NCBI GenBank assembly: GCA_964498065.1
Contig: CAZCFZ010000045.1
Coordinates: forward strand, 1-30,307
Origin: FEN-1297 sp964498065
GTDB lineage: Bacteria; Bacteroidota; Ignavibacteria; Ignavibacteriales; Ignavibacteriaceae
Direction of reading: 5' to 3'
DNA: 30,307 nucleotides
This document shows, in pieces, positions 7,883 to 15,900 of this stretch. Below the pieces are notes generated by a model. The model made no database searches, was not told the origin of the DNA, and saw only the letters and a list, made by a program, of their open reading frames with translations. Within the stretch, counting starts at the first letter, position 1. Every line of letters begins with the position of its first letter. Made by a program: the position numbers and the translations under genes.

Positions 7883-10471
7883 GTGAAAAATCTATGTTTT
7901 ATCCTGGTATTTATGCTGTGGGGGAGTTTGATAATACTTGCACAGAAAAAAAATAAAAAAAGCGTAAACTCTCTAAATGATAATCCAACAGAGACATATT
8001 TAAATATGAACAATATATCTTCAGTATTCAGTAATGACGGTACGTCAGATATTAAGTCGAATGGTGATGCGGGATTTATATATCCGAAAGGTTCCGGTAA
8101 AACAGCAATCTACCAGTCAGGTTTGGTTTACGGTGCCAGTGTCCCTTACAGCACTACATTGATTGAATTGGGGGGGACAGTTTATAATTCAGGTTTGCAG
8201 CCGGGATGGATGGAGAAATTTAATTCGGTTTTTGCTTTTGATACATTAACATGCTGGGCGGCAGGTACGGGGGGGATCATCTTAAAAACTACAAACGGTG
8301 GATTAACCTGGAATAAACAATTTACTCATGTTAATAATAATCTGCACTCAATTTATTTCACCGATCCAAACACCGGATGGGCGGTAGGAAACGGCGGAAT
8401 AATTTTAAAATCAACCGACGGAGGCATTCACTGGATAAGCCAATCAAGTCCCACTAAGGACAGTTTATTTTCCGTACAATTTATTAATAAAAACTTAGGC
8501 TGGGCAGTCGGTTCCGGCGGTGTAATTCTTCATACTTCGAACGGCAATGATTGGAGTATTCAACCGGATCAAAATACCAATTCTTTAAATTCAGTTTATT
8601 TCATTTCTAAGGATACAGGGAGTGCCGTAGGTTCAAACGGAACAATTTTATATACTGTAAATGGCGGAGACTATTGGGGAAAAATAAAAAGCATTACCGA
8701 TACCAATTTATATTCGATTTATATCACTTCATCGGAAAAAGCCTATGCTGTTGGCGAAGGCGGAACAGTTATTCAAATTACAACTGATTCAACCTGGAAT
8801 TCTACTTTTAAATTTTATAACACTTTAAATTCATTATTTTTTATCGGTCCGGATTCAGGCTGGGCAGTTGGAAATTACGGCACCATTCTAAATACAACAA
8901 ACGGAGGGGAAAGTGGAGAAGTTCAGACAAGTAATACTTTAAGTAATCTTTACTCGGTTCATTTTGTAAACTCTAAATACGGCTGGGCCGCAGGGGGTCT
9001 TGGTACAATTCTTAGAACTACCGATGGCGGAGAAAACTGGGTGAATAAAATTCCCACAAGAATTTTCAGGGTTAGACCGGATGTTTATCCGGGCGGCCCG
9101 CAAGTCGATCTTTCCGCCGAAGCTGCGGATGAAGGTCTTACTCAACAAGAAATAAGATCTCAGTACGAAGCTGACTGGGAACAATGGCCTGCTTATATGG
9201 GAGCGCCGTTCCAAGATAAAAACCACGACGGAATTTATGAGCCGGATGTTGATGTTCCTGGTGTAACAGGTGCGCCTCAAACTATTTGGTTTGTGGCTAA
9301 CGATGATAACGATAATTTCAATTTTTACCAGTCGCCTCCAATGGGGATGGAATATGAGGCTACAATTTGGGAGTATACAGACAGTACCGGTTTTAATAAT
9401 TTTCTATTTAGAAAATATAAGCTGATAAACCAAAGTAATAATTATAAGCTGACAAACTCATATAATTATAAAGGTAAACCGCAAACTTGGCAAAACATGT
9501 ATGTATCAATATGGTCGGATATTGATATAGGAAATGCAACTGACGATTTTGCAGGGTGCGATACTACTTTAAATCTTGGTTTCGGTTATAACGGAGAAGA
9601 TGCCGATGCACAATATTCTCCTCTCCCTCCTCCTGCGGTGGGATTTAAATTAATTAGAGGTCCTTTTGTTCAGGGTAAACCGGGAGAAGATTTAAATAGA
9701 AACGGAATAGATGATCAGAATGATTACGGCTTGAATTCTAATAATGTTCGCGTTAAAGGTTATATAAATCTGCCAATGACCGCATTTTATTATTTCTCCC
9801 AAATGTTTCCTCCCCCCTCTATTGGTACTTACAACGGGACATTACAATTTTATAATTATTTGCAGGGTAAAGATATTTCCGGTTCTGAATTTAAAGACCC
9901 GGTTACTAATTCTTCGACAACATTTGCTCTTTCAGGCGATCCGGTTCAAGGTACCGGTTGGGTAGACGGAATTTCGGAGCCATCGGGAGACAGACAAATC
10001 GGAATATCAACAGGCCCGTTCCAAATGGCTCCAGGAGATACTCAGGTGGTTGTTTTTGCACAAATCGCCGCCGGTGCAGAAAACGGAGTCAGCCGGTTAA
10101 ATGCAGTGGATTCATTGAAATATTACAGTAAGATTGCTCAACAGTTTTATGATGCCAATAAAGTTACCTCAGTGAACGACAATAGCAGACAAGAGATTCC
10201 TTTGAGATTTTCTCTTAAACAAAACTATCCCAATCCGTTTAATCCTACAACTACAATTAAATATGATATCCCGAAAGCAGAGCATGTAATATTAAAGGTT
10301 TATGATATACTTGGAAGAGAAGTAGAGACTTTGGTGAATAAAGAGCAGCAGGCTGGCAACTATGATGTACAGTTTGCAATAGGCAGCAGGCAATTAGCAA
10401 GCGGTGTTTATTTATACAGGCTGCAGGCAGGCAGCTTTGTACAAGTAAGGAAGATGATACTTTTAAAATGA
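7883..10471 (+). CDS. Large secreted protein: YCF48-like seven-bladed propeller nested in a conserved extracellular domain, plus T9SS domain
   Basis: 862 residues, GTG start with AGGAG about 8 bp upstream. The signal peptide ends at ILA|Q (residue 20). Residues 40-110 (NNISSVFSNDGTSD, YPKGSGKTAIYQSGL, GLQPGW) and 393-770 (RVRPDVYPGG, GAPFQDKNHDGIYEP, TIWFVANDD, DDFAGCDTTLNLGF) look like two halves of one extracellular family that I recall as common in Ignavibacteria and relatives. Between them, residues 111-388 hold exactly seven GWAVG-x-GG-IL-T-GG-W blades. Two Asp-rich loops (DKNHDGIYEPDVD and DLNRNGIDDQND) look like Ca2+-binding loops. Residues 781-862 are the T9SS sorting domain. A 27-bp tandem duplication lies at 9416-9469. 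GSGKT at residues 70-74 is not a P-loop in this setting. The function is unknown. Confidence 0.86.
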   Translation: MKNLCFILVFMLWGSLIILAQKKNKKSVNSLNDNPTETYLNMNNISSVFSNDGTSDIKSNGDAGFIYPKGSGKTAIYQSGLVYGASVPYSTTLIELGGTVYNSGLQPGWMEKFNSVFAFDTLTCWAAGTGGIILKTTNGGLTWNKQFTHVNNNLHSIYFTDPNTGWAVGNGGIILKSTDGGIHWISQSSPTKDSLFSVQFINKNLGWAVGSGGVILHTSNGNDWSIQPDQNTNSLNSVYFISKDTGSAVGSNGTILYTVNGGDYWGKIKSITDTNLYSIYITSSEKAYAVGEGGTVIQITTDSTWNSTFKFYNTLNSLFFIGPDSGWAVGNYGTILNTTNGGESGEVQTSNTLSNLYSVHFVNSKYGWAAGGLGTILRTTDGGENWVNKIPTRIFRVRPDVYPGGPQVDLSAEAADEGLTQQEIRSQYEADWEQWPAYMGAPFQDKNHDGIYEPDVDVPGVTGAPQTIWFVANDDNDNFNFYQSPPMGMEYEATIWEYTDSTGFNNFLFRKYKLINQSNNYKLTNSYNYKGKPQTWQNMYVSIWSDIDIGNATDDFAGCDTTLNLGFGYNGEDADAQYSPLPPPAVGFKLIRGPFVQGKPGEDLNRNGIDDQNDYGLNSNNVRVKGYINLPMTAFYYFSQMFPPPSIGTYNGTLQFYNYLQGKDISGSEFKDPVTNSSTTFALSGDPVQGTGWVDGISEPSGDRQIGISTGPFQMAPGDTQVVVFAQIAAGAENGVSRLNAVDSLKYYSKIAQQFYDANKVTSVNDNSRQEIPLRFSLKQNYPNPFNPTTTIKYDIPKAEHVILKVYDILGREVETLVNKEQQAGNYDVQFAIGSRQLASGVYLYRLQAGSFVQVRKMILLK
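9416..9469 (+). repeat. 27-bp tandem duplication in a coding region
   Basis: Units 9416-9442 and 9443-9469 both begin TATAAGCTGA and encode YKLINQSNN and YKLTNSYNY. The duplication is in frame. Flanking residues (FLFRKYKLIN and MYVSIWSD) match the family, so the second unit looks like the addition. Confidence 0.6.
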
Positions 10472-10516
10472 AATATAACTTTTTTAATTCTTGTTTAATA
10501 TATAATAAAATCAGAA

Positions 10517-12760
10517 ATGAGTACTACAATGAATAAGATATTGATTTGTGCCTTAATATTTTTTATAGAATTTACCGCTTCAAATATTACTCCGGCACAG
10601 TGGGTCCAGATGAACGGACCATATGGCGGGTCCGTAGAGGCGGTTGCATTCGATTCCAGCGGAAATATTTTTGCCGGGACAGCCAACGGAGTTTTTCGTT
10701 CGACTGATAATGGGTCGACATGGACAAAAACAGGGCTTACGACCGGAAGAATTCTTCATCTTACTGTTGCACCAAATGAATACATATTTGCAGGAACAAA
10801 CAGTTCGGTCTTACGTTCGAGTGATCACGGCTCAAGCTGGGAAAATGTAAGCACAGGTCTCCCTCACGAATATATTTTAACATTTGCCGTCTCTGCAGAC
10901 GGTTCAACTATATTTACAAGTGCGGGCAACGGCTTTACAAGCACTGACTCCGATGGAGTATTTCGTTCGACTAACGATGGAAATAACTGGACACAAATAA
11001 ATACAGGGTTAACAAATCATGAAGTTAATGCTCTTGCAGTTTTGGATACCAATATTTTTGCAGGTACTACCAACGGGATTTATCGTTCTACCGACAATGG
11101 TGATAATTGGATCCAAACTAGTTTAAATAATGATTATGTAAATGCAATAGCCGTCTCTTTGAACGGATCAAAAGTCCTTGCCGGAACTAATTATGGTATT
11201 TTCCTGTCAACAGATATGGGTAACAGTTGGAGCAAATTTGGTCTAACTGACACTTCCGTTTCTTCACTTGTTATTTCCCCCGATGGGTCGGCTATTTTTG
11301 CCGCAAGTACAAACTCAGCCCCAGGTGTTTATCGCTTTGAAAATAATGGAATGGGCTGGACCACCATTAATACAGGTTTGACGGATTCATCAGCATGGTC
11401 GCTGAGCATTTCACATGATGGGTCAACACTCTTTGCCTGTACCGCAATTGGAATATTTGTTTCGAATAATGAAGGTAATAACTGGACACTTTCGAATACC
11501 GGGATAACAAACGCTTCCGCTTATTCTATTACACTATCTCCAGATGAGTCTAAGATATATGCAGGAACAGATGAAGGGCTATTTGTATCAAACAATAGTG
11601 GCGGTAATTGGATAGGAATAAACAATGGTCTTCCAAATGCTTTTAATTCGGCGGTCAACAGTCTCGTGTTTACTAATGAAAACGGCACGGCTAATTTATA
11701 TGCCGGAACCTATAAAGGAGTATATCAATCAACTGATAACGGTGCGGATTGGTCACCATTAGGAAGCGGTTTAACAGGTGACTTTGTTTACAATTTAGTT
11801 GCAACCCCGGACGGTTCAACTTTTTATGCCGGGACAGAATATGGAGATGTATTTCGATATAGTTCCGGCAGCTGGGAAGAGATAAGTAATGGCTTACCAG
11901 ATCCAGCAAGTCTATCAACCGCAGTTAATCACCTTTGCATCACGCCGGACGGATCAACTATCTATGCTGCGGTTGTTACCGGCTTAGCAAAGGTATCCAC
12001 TAATGCAGGCAGCGGAGAATCAACAGCTCATGCTGCGGGAACAATGGGAGGAGGAATCTTCCGTATGAGTATTGACAGTACAAACTGGACAAGAGTGGAT
12101 TCTGAAAATTTTGTAAACACAATTGTAACTTCACCAAGCGGATTAATTTTCGCAGGAACTTACGACAAAGGAGTTGTTCGTTCAACCGACAATGGAAAAA
12201 CCTGGACTGAAATAAATAAAGGTTTGACGGATACCACTGTAATTACGCTTGCTGTCTCATCTGATGGAAAAGTAATATTTGCGGGAACGAACAGTGGGAT
12301 TTTTATGTCGATAGATAATGGAAATAATTGGATGCAAATAAATACCGGACTTCCCGACGTCCAATACAATTATATCGATGCACTTGCCGTTTCAAAGACA
12401 ACGGTTTTTACAGGAATTGACGGCAATGGTTTATGGGAGCGGCCTTTATCTGAATTGACAGCCGTTAAGAAACCTCTCTCAAACTTGCCTGTACACTTTA
12501 ATCTCCAACAGAATTATCCTAATCCGTTTAATCCGACAACTACAATTCAATATGATATTCCCAAAACATCGCATGTAACGTTAAGGGTTTATGATATACT
12601 TGGTAATGTAGTAATGGAATTGGTGAATAAAGAACAGCGACCGGGAAGGTACAGCGTTCAGCTATCATCTATCAGCAGTCAGCTTTCAAGCGGAGTATAT
12701 TTTTATCAGTTGAATGCAGACGGATCTGTTCAGACAAAGAAGATGATTCTTTTAAAATGA
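10517..12760 (+). CDS. Secreted BNR/Asp-box beta-propeller protein (about 12 blades) with T9SS sorting domain
   Basis: 747 residues. The signal peptide ends near ITPA|QW, again giving a Gln-Trp mature start. About a dozen blade motifs run through residues 40-640, including FRSTDNGSTW, LRSSDHGSSW, YRSTDNGDNW, FLSTDMGNSW, FVSNNEGNNW, YQSTDNGADW, VRSTDNGKTW and FMSIDNGNNW. Each is paired with a FAGT-x-x-G(I/V) strand. Residues 666-747 are the sorting domain, with a diverged segment SSISSQLSSG where neighbours have GSRQLASG. The start is uncertain: ATG at 10517 and ATG at 10529 are both in frame and neither has a clear Shine-Dalgarno. The longer one is used. The next gene begins 10 bp after the stop, so the two are almost certainly one transcript. 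The ligand is unknown. Confidence 0.86.
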   Translation: MSTTMNKILICALIFFIEFTASNITPAQWVQMNGPYGGSVEAVAFDSSGNIFAGTANGVFRSTDNGSTWTKTGLTTGRILHLTVAPNEYIFAGTNSSVLRSSDHGSSWENVSTGLPHEYILTFAVSADGSTIFTSAGNGFTSTDSDGVFRSTNDGNNWTQINTGLTNHEVNALAVLDTNIFAGTTNGIYRSTDNGDNWIQTSLNNDYVNAIAVSLNGSKVLAGTNYGIFLSTDMGNSWSKFGLTDTSVSSLVISPDGSAIFAASTNSAPGVYRFENNGMGWTTINTGLTDSSAWSLSISHDGSTLFACTAIGIFVSNNEGNNWTLSNTGITNASAYSITLSPDESKIYAGTDEGLFVSNNSGGNWIGINNGLPNAFNSAVNSLVFTNENGTANLYAGTYKGVYQSTDNGADWSPLGSGLTGDFVYNLVATPDGSTFYAGTEYGDVFRYSSGSWEEISNGLPDPASLSTAVNHLCITPDGSTIYAAVVTGLAKVSTNAGSGESTAHAAGTMGGGIFRMSIDSTNWTRVDSENFVNTIVTSPSGLIFAGTYDKGVVRSTDNGKTWTEINKGLTDTTVITLAVSSDGKVIFAGTNSGIFMSIDNGNNWMQINTGLPDVQYNYIDALAVSKTTVFTGIDGNGLWERPLSELTAVKKPLSNLPVHFNLQQNYPNPFNPTTTIQYDIPKTSHVTLRVYDILGNVVMELVNKEQRPGRYSVQLSSISSQLSSGVYFYQLNADGSVQTKKMILLK

Positions 12761-12770
12761 GGAGAGTATT

Positions 12771-14423
12771 ATGAAGTCTTTTATTCGATTAGCGGTTTTT
12801 ATTTTTTGTATACCTTATATCCGGATCTTTGCTCAACAGCCGCAAGAACAGTGGATAAAAACATATAATTACAGTACAACATCCAATCAACAATCATGGG
12901 CTATTTCAACAGATGACAACGGATATATTTACGTGGGTATTCAAACTGAAGATGATACCAGCAGCAGAAAAATAGTTGTTCTGAAGTATAATCAAGATGG
13001 TAATATAATCTGGAAGGAAATATTTGATAATCCTTACAGCGGTTCTCATGAATTATATGACTTATCGGCTGCAGGAAACGGTGATGTTTATGTTTTAGGG
13101 AGAGACTATAATTCCGGTAAATGGGAGATAATTAAATATGATATGAATGGCAATTTACAATGGATCGAAAACCCTTTCAAAGGCGGACAACCGTGGAAAT
13201 TAAGATTAGATCATAACAATAATATTATCGTCACCGGCTGGACAGTAGACTCTGTCTACGACAGATTATTGGGTACGGCCAAATATGATCCTGATGGAAA
13301 TCTGCTTTGGAAGAAGACAATTTTACCTTCTGTACTGTCTTATGGTACAGCAGTAAACGACATCAAAATAGACAGCAAAAATAATGTATATTTAGGTGCG
13401 ACACTAGCAAGGGATTACTATACAGGTTCTTACAATTATGATTCCTATTTACTCAAATACAATTCTGCCGGGCAGCTAAAATGGCAAAGAGTTTATTCAA
13501 TCGATACCACAGATCATTATAGTACTAACCAATGTTCGTCAATAAGTATAGACAACAGCGATAATATTTATTTTATAAGTTATGGCGAAAGTCCTTACGC
13601 GGTTCCCCAATACAGGGGTTTTGCAGTCCAAAAATATGATTCGTCAGGAAATTTGGAATGGACCAAGCAATATGAAAACGGATCATTTGCAACTGCCAGT
13701 ACAATTTCCAATAATAATGTTATAGTTGCAGCAGAATTGAATTATAGTGATACTACTGAATCCGTAATTGTTGAATATAATGGAAGCGGCAAAATAAATT
13801 GGGCTGAAAATTGGAATACCAGCAGCAACCGGCAAGTGTTTCCTCAGAATGTCTTAAGCGATGCATCGGGTAATGTTTATGTTACCGGATTTGCTAGAAT
13901 CGACAGCTTAGGCTATAACACTGATGTATTTGCATTAAAATTAAATGGAGCAACGGGAGATACTTCCTGGTCTGCTCTATATTCATCAGTTCCCGATTCA
14001 AATCAAGATGAATCAATAGTATCGACTCTTGACAAATATAATGATCTAATAATTGATGGATATACCTATGCAGAATACGACAACACTTTAGCACCTACTT
14101 TTGTTATTAAATATTCTCTCGGACCAACTGGAATAAAAAACGAACAATCAAATATTATAAAATCATTTAAACTTTATCAGAATTATCCCAACCCGTTTAA
14201 TCCTTCAACGTCTATAAGATATTCACTGCCGGAAAGTTCGAATATTAAAATTGAAATTTATAATGTGCTTGGTATAAAAATAAAGACTTTAGTTAATAGA
14301 TTTAAACATTCTGGCAATTATAAAGTAAAATGGAATGCTGATGGCTTTGCAAGCGGAATTTACTTTTACCGTTTGCAGGCAGGCAGCTATGTTAAAACGA
14401 AAAAGATGTTACTCCTGAAATAG
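12771..14423 (+). CDS. Secreted seven-repeat protein (KYD-x-x-GNL-x-W repeats) with T9SS sorting domain
   Basis: 550 residues, signal peptide ending IFA|QQ. Seven repeats share the pattern KY(D/N)-x-x-G-x-(L/I)-x-W, for example LKYNQDGNIIW, IKYDMNGNLQW, AKYDPDGNLLW, LKYNSAGQLKW and QKYDSSGNLEW. Each follows a YV-G(F/W)T- or IYVG-like strand. This resembles SBBP-type propeller repeats, and seven units suggest one closed propeller (inference). Residues 471-550 are a sorting domain of the same sublineage as the gene at 6548 (SSNIKIEIYNVLG, KWNADGFASG). The ribosome-binding sequence GGAGAG overlaps the end of the preceding gene, 10 bp away, which points to a shared transcript. No enzymatic motif is seen. 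Confidence 0.85.
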   Translation: MKSFIRLAVFIFCIPYIRIFAQQPQEQWIKTYNYSTTSNQQSWAISTDDNGYIYVGIQTEDDTSSRKIVVLKYNQDGNIIWKEIFDNPYSGSHELYDLSAAGNGDVYVLGRDYNSGKWEIIKYDMNGNLQWIENPFKGGQPWKLRLDHNNNIIVTGWTVDSVYDRLLGTAKYDPDGNLLWKKTILPSVLSYGTAVNDIKIDSKNNVYLGATLARDYYTGSYNYDSYLLKYNSAGQLKWQRVYSIDTTDHYSTNQCSSISIDNSDNIYFISYGESPYAVPQYRGFAVQKYDSSGNLEWTKQYENGSFATASTISNNNVIVAAELNYSDTTESVIVEYNGSGKINWAENWNTSSNRQVFPQNVLSDASGNVYVTGFARIDSLGYNTDVFALKLNGATGDTSWSALYSSVPDSNQDESIVSTLDKYNDLIIDGYTYAEYDNTLAPTFVIKYSLGPTGIKNEQSNIIKSFKLYQNYPNPFNPSTSIRYSLPESSNIKIEIYNVLGIKIKTLVNRFKHSGNYKVKWNADGFASGIYFYRLQAGSYVKTKKMLLLK

Positions 14424-14520
14424 TGTCAAATGATACCTTGTCTCGGATGAATAGTATAGATAGAATGTCCATATGTATAAGATGATACTTTAAATAATAA
14501 TGTTTTCTTTCTCTTCTCTT

Positions 14521-14543
14521 CCGGTTACGCATATCATAACCGG
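14521..14543. terminator. Possible terminator hairpin after the five-gene run
   Basis: A perfect 7-bp stem CCGGTTA/TAACCGG encloses a 9-base loop, about 100 bp after the stop at 14423. No immediate T run follows (a TTTT lies about 15 bp further on), so termination is only a suggestion. Nearby, 14479-14491 repeats the 13-bp string found at the ends of three sorting domains (AAGATGATACTTT). Confidence 0.3.
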
Positions 14544-14644
14544 TTCCGGATTCAGAGGGTTTTAAGTACATTAGAAAAATCCAAATAATTCAAAAGAATT
14601 AATGGATATTTACATTTACCAGTATTTACTTTATTTGATAAAAA

Positions 14645-15358
14645 ATGATGAAAAGATTAATTGATATACTAGTCTCATTGTGTTTACTTATTTTGTGTTT
14701 CCCTATAATAGCTGCAAGTTTATTCCTCGTATTATTAATAACCGGTGAAAATCCTGTGTTCTTACAAGAAAGGAAAATATCGCTGGAAAAGAATGGATTT
14801 AAGGTAATAAAAATTAGAACTATAAAAAGTTCGGATGAATTTAAGAAATTGGAAGAATCACATAAAGAAATCTTCGTTAAAACGGATTATGAAAAATTTG
14901 TTCCTAAATTTTGCAAATGGCTTAGAAAAACGGGGCTGGATGAAATACTACAGGTGATAAATGTATTGAAGGGTGAAATGTCATTAGTTGGTCCGCGTCC
15001 TCTTCCTGAAAATGAATTAATTTTAATGCAAATGTCAGAGCCAGGTTATTATAAAAGAAGGACAAAAATAAACTCGAAACCCGGAGTAACGGGTTATTGG
15101 CAGGCTTTCGGTGATAGATTGCTGGGAGCTGAGAATCTTATTAATTTCGATGAAAAATATGAAAAGGAAAAATCCTTTCTATTAGACATAAAAATTATTA
15201 GTAAAACAATAATAATATCTCTATCTGCTTCACATTCCGACGCTATAATAAAGGAGAAAAATAAACAAGCACAAAAATTTATTTCTATACGAAATTTTCA
15301 CATTGTGAATGATCCGGAATCTCTTGATAATACGCAGGTACTAAAAAGTCCTAAATGA
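14645..15358 (+). CDS. Bacterial sugar transferase (undecaprenyl-phosphate glycosylphosphotransferase, small monotopic type)
   Basis: This 237-residue enzyme of the PF02397 family would transfer a sugar-1-phosphate from a nucleotide sugar to undecaprenyl phosphate at the inner membrane. That is the priming step of exopolysaccharide or O-antigen-type glycans. It shows the family order: KRLIDILVSLCLLILCFPII membrane hairpin (residues 3-22), PVFLQERKI, FKVIKIRTI, RKTGLDEILQVINVLKGEMSLVGPRP (with the catalytic Asp-Glu of GLDE), KPGVTGYWQ, and a C-terminal D-x-KII-KTI helix. The long N-terminal membrane domain of WbaP-type enzymes is absent. ATG codons lie at both 14645 and 14648 and the start between them is undecided. 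It is the only biosynthetic gene in the secreted-protein island, with no other glycan genes visible. The sugar is unknown. Confidence 0.88.
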   Translation: MMKRLIDILVSLCLLILCFPIIAASLFLVLLITGENPVFLQERKISLEKNGFKVIKIRTIKSSDEFKKLEESHKEIFVKTDYEKFVPKFCKWLRKTGLDEILQVINVLKGEMSLVGPRPLPENELILMQMSEPGYYKRRTKINSKPGVTGYWQAFGDRLLGAENLINFDEKYEKEKSFLLDIKIISKTIIISLSASHSDAIIKEKNKQAQKFISIRNFHIVNDPESLDNTQVLKSPK

Positions 15359-15435
15359 AAATAAAAGAATAATTTTTCCCATAGCTTAAAAAAATTAATG
15401 TCCTTGGGGGAATAGTAGGGAGAAGTATTAATACA

Positions 15436-15486
15436 CTAAGAGAAGGGAGCTTTATTCAAAAAAAGAAGATTGTAATTATAAAATAA
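15436..15486 (+). pseudogene. Remnant of a T9SS sorting-domain C-terminus
   Basis: One frame reads LREGSFIQKKKIVIIK followed by TAA. Intact neighbours end, for example, LSAGSFIQSKKMILLK and LQAGSFVQVRKMILLK. The match (L-x-x-GSFIQ-x-KK-x-x-x-x-K-stop) covers the last strand and basic tail only. Upstream in the same frame nothing recognisable remains. A deleted or decayed cargo gene is the likely source. A chance match of 16 residues cannot be fully excluded. Confidence 0.5.
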
Positions 15487-15623
15487 AAACTTAATATCAT
15501 ATTTGATAAATTAATTTTTAAAACATCCTAAAATAAAATTATAATGAGGCCTATTATTCCTAATGGTTGTGATATTAATCAGTATTTTATTCTGTTTTTT
15601 AATTTACTTTAATATAAATTTTT

Positions 15624-15687
15624 AAGAGTGTGGATTGTTCTTAATTAGAATTTTAAATAATAATTATAATTAAGAATCAACACCCTT
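15624..15687. repeat. Long imperfect inverted repeat (24/21-bp arms)
   Basis: The left arm 15624-15647 and right arm 15667-15687 are reverse complements apart from two mismatches and a 3-base bulge. The outer ends are AAGAGTGT and ACACCCTT, the inner ends TCTTAATTA and TAATTAAGAA, around an AT-only-like 19-base loop. No open frame lies inside and no clear target-site duplication is visible. Candidates are a small MITE-like element, a strong mRNA hairpin or a remnant of an insertion sequence end. Confidence 0.55.
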
Positions 15688-15900
15688 CGCAAATCTAGAT
15701 CAGCAGCGGAACTGAAATAAACAAATTAATATTCATAAAATAATTCTTATTACTCTCATTTCTCTCTTTATATTATTTTTTATACGCAGCGAATTTTTTG
15801 AACTTTTGAAGAGTAGTTCTTATCAATCAATAAAAAAGAATTCTATAATTTACTTTAAATGAATTGAATTAAAATAATAATAAAAAATAAAGGAATTATT

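Larger units (their letters stand above)
15359..15900. other. Intergenic region, 542 bp, with sorting-domain remnant and long inverted repeat
   Basis: No complete gene. The region holds a short reading frame tail resembling the end of a T9SS domain (15436-15486) and a long imperfect inverted repeat (15624-15687), described separately. The last 60 bp are AT-rich leader for the gene at 15901 (AAAGGA before the ATG). It looks like a site of past gene loss. Confidence 0.6.

Noticed and set aside
8084..8104. GSGKTA in the N-terminal part of the 7883 protein, resembling a P-loop
   Set aside because: The protein is exported, there is no Walker B, and YPKGSGKTA(I/V)(Y/F)QSG is a structural motif of this secreted family rather than a nucleotide site.
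8939..9280. 113-codon minus-strand frame opposite the 7883 gene
   Set aside because: The plus strand carries a conserved domain here. The antisense product shows no motif.
14479..14491. 13-bp string identical to the last codons of several sorting domains
   Set aside because: Too short to call a remnant by itself. No further sorting-domain sequence is readable upstream, unlike at 15436-15486.
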